Assembly: GCA_002389645.1 (NCBI GenBank)
Contig: DGQE01000031.1
Location: 198,576 to 204,147, forward strand
Source: Flavobacteriales bacterium UBA4422
GTDB lineage: Bacteria; Bacteroidota; Bacteroidia; Flavobacteriales_G; Salibacteraceae
Direction: 5' to 3'
Length of the DNA stretch: 5,572 nt
Translations under genes and position numbers: made by a program
Notes under the pieces: generated by a model
Told to the model about the DNA's origin: nothing
Databases searched by the model: none
What the model saw: the letters and a program-made list of their open reading frames with translations, nothing else
In this document: positions 4,125 through 5,572 of the stretch, piece by piece
Position numbering within the stretch: position 1 is the stretch's first letter
How the letters are laid out: each line of letters begins with the position of its first letter

Positions 4125-5572
4125 ATGACCAAATCGAATATTCCGGAAAGAGTAAACTTTTCCCGCACTCTTAACCAACTTCAATACCCGGATTTTCTAG
4201 ATATCCAGATTAAGTCGTTTATGGACTTTTTCCAGTTGGAGACATCTCCAGAGGATAGAGAAAACGAGGGTCTATACAATGTATTCAGTGAGAATTTTCC
4301 AATCACTGATTCAAGAAACAACTTTGTTCTTGAGTTTTTGGACTATTTCGTTGATCCACCTCGATATTCAATTGAGGAATGTATAGAAAGAGGCTTGACT
4401 TACAGCGTTCCGTTGAAGGCGAAACTAAAACTTTACTGCACTGATCCTGAACATGAGGATTTTGAAACTATCGTTCAAGATGTATATCTAGGAACTATTC
4501 CATATATGTCACCGCGTGGTTCCTTTGTGATTAATGGTGCTGAAAGAGTTGTGGTTTCTCAGTTACACAGATCTCCAGGTGTGTTCTTTGGTCAAAGCTT
4601 CCACGCTAATGGTACGAAGCTTTATTCAGCTAGAATTATTCCATTCAAGGGTTCTTGGATTGAATTTGCTACTGATATCAATGCGGTGATGTATGCGTAC
4701 ATTGATCGTAAGAAAAAATTACCTGTAACTACATTACTTAGAGCGATCGGTTACGAAAGTGACAAGGAAATTCTTGAGATTTTCGATTTAGCTGATGAGG
4801 TTAAAGTAAGTAAAACAGGACTTAAGAAAGTTGTAGGTCGAAGACTTGCAGCCCGTGTATTGAAAACATGGTTTGAAGATTTCGTTGATGAGGATACAGG
4901 AGAGGTTGTATCTATTGAGAGAAACGAGGTTGTTGTAGATCGTGAAACAGTAATTGAAGATTCTCACACAGAGATTATTCTGGATGCTGAAGTGAAAACG
5001 ATTCTTCTTCACAAAGAAAACGTTAATGCAGCGGATCATGCTATCATCTATAATACGCTTCAGAAAGACCCTTCAAACTCTGAAATTGAAGCGGTAGAGC
5101 ATATTTATAGAATTCTACGTAATGCCGAGCCACCAGATGAGGAAACGGCTCGTGGAATTATTGATAAACTATTCTTCTCTGATAAGAGATATGACTTAGG
5201 TGAAGTTGGTCGTTACAGAATCAACAAAAAACTTGGGTTAGCTATTGACATGGAGAACAGAGTTCTCACCAAGGTTGATATCATTGAGATCATCAAGTAC
5301 CTAATTGAGTTAATTAACTCTAAAACGGATGTTGATGATATCGATCACTTAAGCAACAGAAGAGTAAGAACCGTAGGAGAACAATTATACAATCAGTTCG
5401 GAGTTGGTCTTGCTCGTATGGCAAGAACTATTCGTGAGCGCATGAATGTTCGTGATAATGAGGTGTTTACTCCTATTGACTTGATCAATGCTAAGACGCT
5501 GTCTTCAGTTATCAATTCATTTTTTGGAACGAACCAATTATCTCAGTTCATGGATCAAACAAATCCATTATC
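4125..5572 (+). CDS. rpoB: RNA polymerase beta subunit, N-terminal 482 residues (3' end outside window)
   Basis: RpoB forms one side of the RNA polymerase active-site cleft and is the target of rifampicin. The frame runs open from ATG 4125 to the window edge, 482 full codons plus two bases, out of roughly 1,270 expected in this phylum. The N-terminal protrusion begins NIPERVNFSR (5-14) and YPDFLDIQIKSF (21-32). FLDYFVDPPRYSIEECIERG (71-90) and NGAERVVVSQLHRSPGVFF (137-155) are strongly conserved. The lobe domain follows, with LYSARIIPFKGSWIEFATD (166-184). The rifampicin cluster begins at FGTNQLSQFMDQTNPLS (467-483, the last codon incomplete). The residues equivalent to E. coli Gln513, Phe514 and Asp516 (here 474, 475 and 477) are the usual wild-type ones; His526 and Ser531 equivalents lie beyond the edge. 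The start is supported by alignment with the family N-terminus and by the lack of a better upstream codon. The leader AATTTAACTTTTCC has no Shine-Dalgarno site. Confidence 0.98.
   Translation, partial: MTKSNIPERVNFSRTLNQLQYPDFLDIQIKSFMDFFQLETSPEDRENEGLYNVFSENFPITDSRNNFVLEFLDYFVDPPRYSIEECIERGLTYSVPLKAKLKLYCTDPEHEDFETIVQDVYLGTIPYMSPRGSFVINGAERVVVSQLHRSPGVFFGQSFHANGTKLYSARIIPFKGSWIEFATDINAVMYAYIDRKKKLPVTTLLRAIGYESDKEILEIFDLADEVKVSKTGLKKVVGRRLAARVLKTWFEDFVDEDTGEVVSIERNEVVVDRETVIEDSHTEIILDAEVKTILLHKENVNAADHAIIYNTLQKDPSNSEIEAVEHIYRILRNAEPPDEETARGIIDKLFFSDKRYDLGEVGRYRINKKLGLAIDMENRVLTKVDIIEIIKYLIELINSKTDVDDIDHLSNRRVRTVGEQLYNQFGVGLARMARTIRERMNVRDNEVFTPIDLINAKTLSSVINSFFGTNQLSQFMDQTNPL

Noticed and set aside
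4788..5039. Minus-strand open frame opposite rpoB
   Set aside because: It lies wholly within conserved rpoB coding sequence and shows no domain or start signal of its own.
1..5572. A novel biological system hidden in the window
   Set aside because: Every coding stretch is a full or edge-truncated core translation, transcription or secretion gene in a known conserved order; the gaps are short and hold only hairpins and AT-rich leaders.

Overview
This window is a conserved housekeeping segment of a bacterial chromosome: the 3' part of tuf, then trnW(CCA), secE, nusG, rplK, rplA, rplJ, rplL and the 5' part of rpoB, all on the + strand. The order tuf-trnW-secE-nusG-rplKAJL-rpoB points to the phylum Bacteroidota. 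So do the protein sequences, the absence of convincing Shine-Dalgarno sites before most starts (A/T-rich leaders instead) and a tRNA gene without an encoded CCA end. I do not assign a genus. Base composition is moderately AT-rich and looks uniform, with no sign of recent transfer.

Layout: 1-942 is the end of tuf (EF-Tu from Cys81 by E. coli numbering, running off the left edge). It is closed by a strong hairpin terminator at 963-993. At 1047-1119 is a complete tRNA-Trp gene, followed only 12 nt later by secE (1132-1329) and, after a single base, nusG (1331-1885). A 55-nt leader containing a hairpin precedes rplK (1941-2363) and rplA (2372-3064). Then come rplJ (3086-3610) and rplL (3652-4029). 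A long GC-rich hairpin at 4051-4086 separates rplL from rpoB (4125 to beyond the right edge), the position of the classical partial terminator/attenuator that lowers RNA polymerase subunit output relative to L7/L12. The RpoB reading frame leaves the window inside the rifampicin-binding cluster.

The genes form the translation/transcription core. EF-Tu delivers aminoacyl-tRNA to the ribosome. L10 and L7/L12 form the stalk and L11 its base, where EF-Tu and other factors dock, and L1 forms the opposite stalk. NusG binds RNA polymerase and links it to the leading ribosome. SecE is part of the protein translocon. RpoB is the polymerase beta subunit.

There is no gene-free stretch above 300 bases; the longest gaps are 943-1046 and 4030-4124. 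I found no mobile element, CRISPR array, phage gene or unknown coding gene, and no evidence for an undescribed system. What deserves a second look is regulatory: the hairpins before rplK and rpoB, the tRNA embedded directly ahead of secE, and the lack of room for an L10 leader before rplJ.
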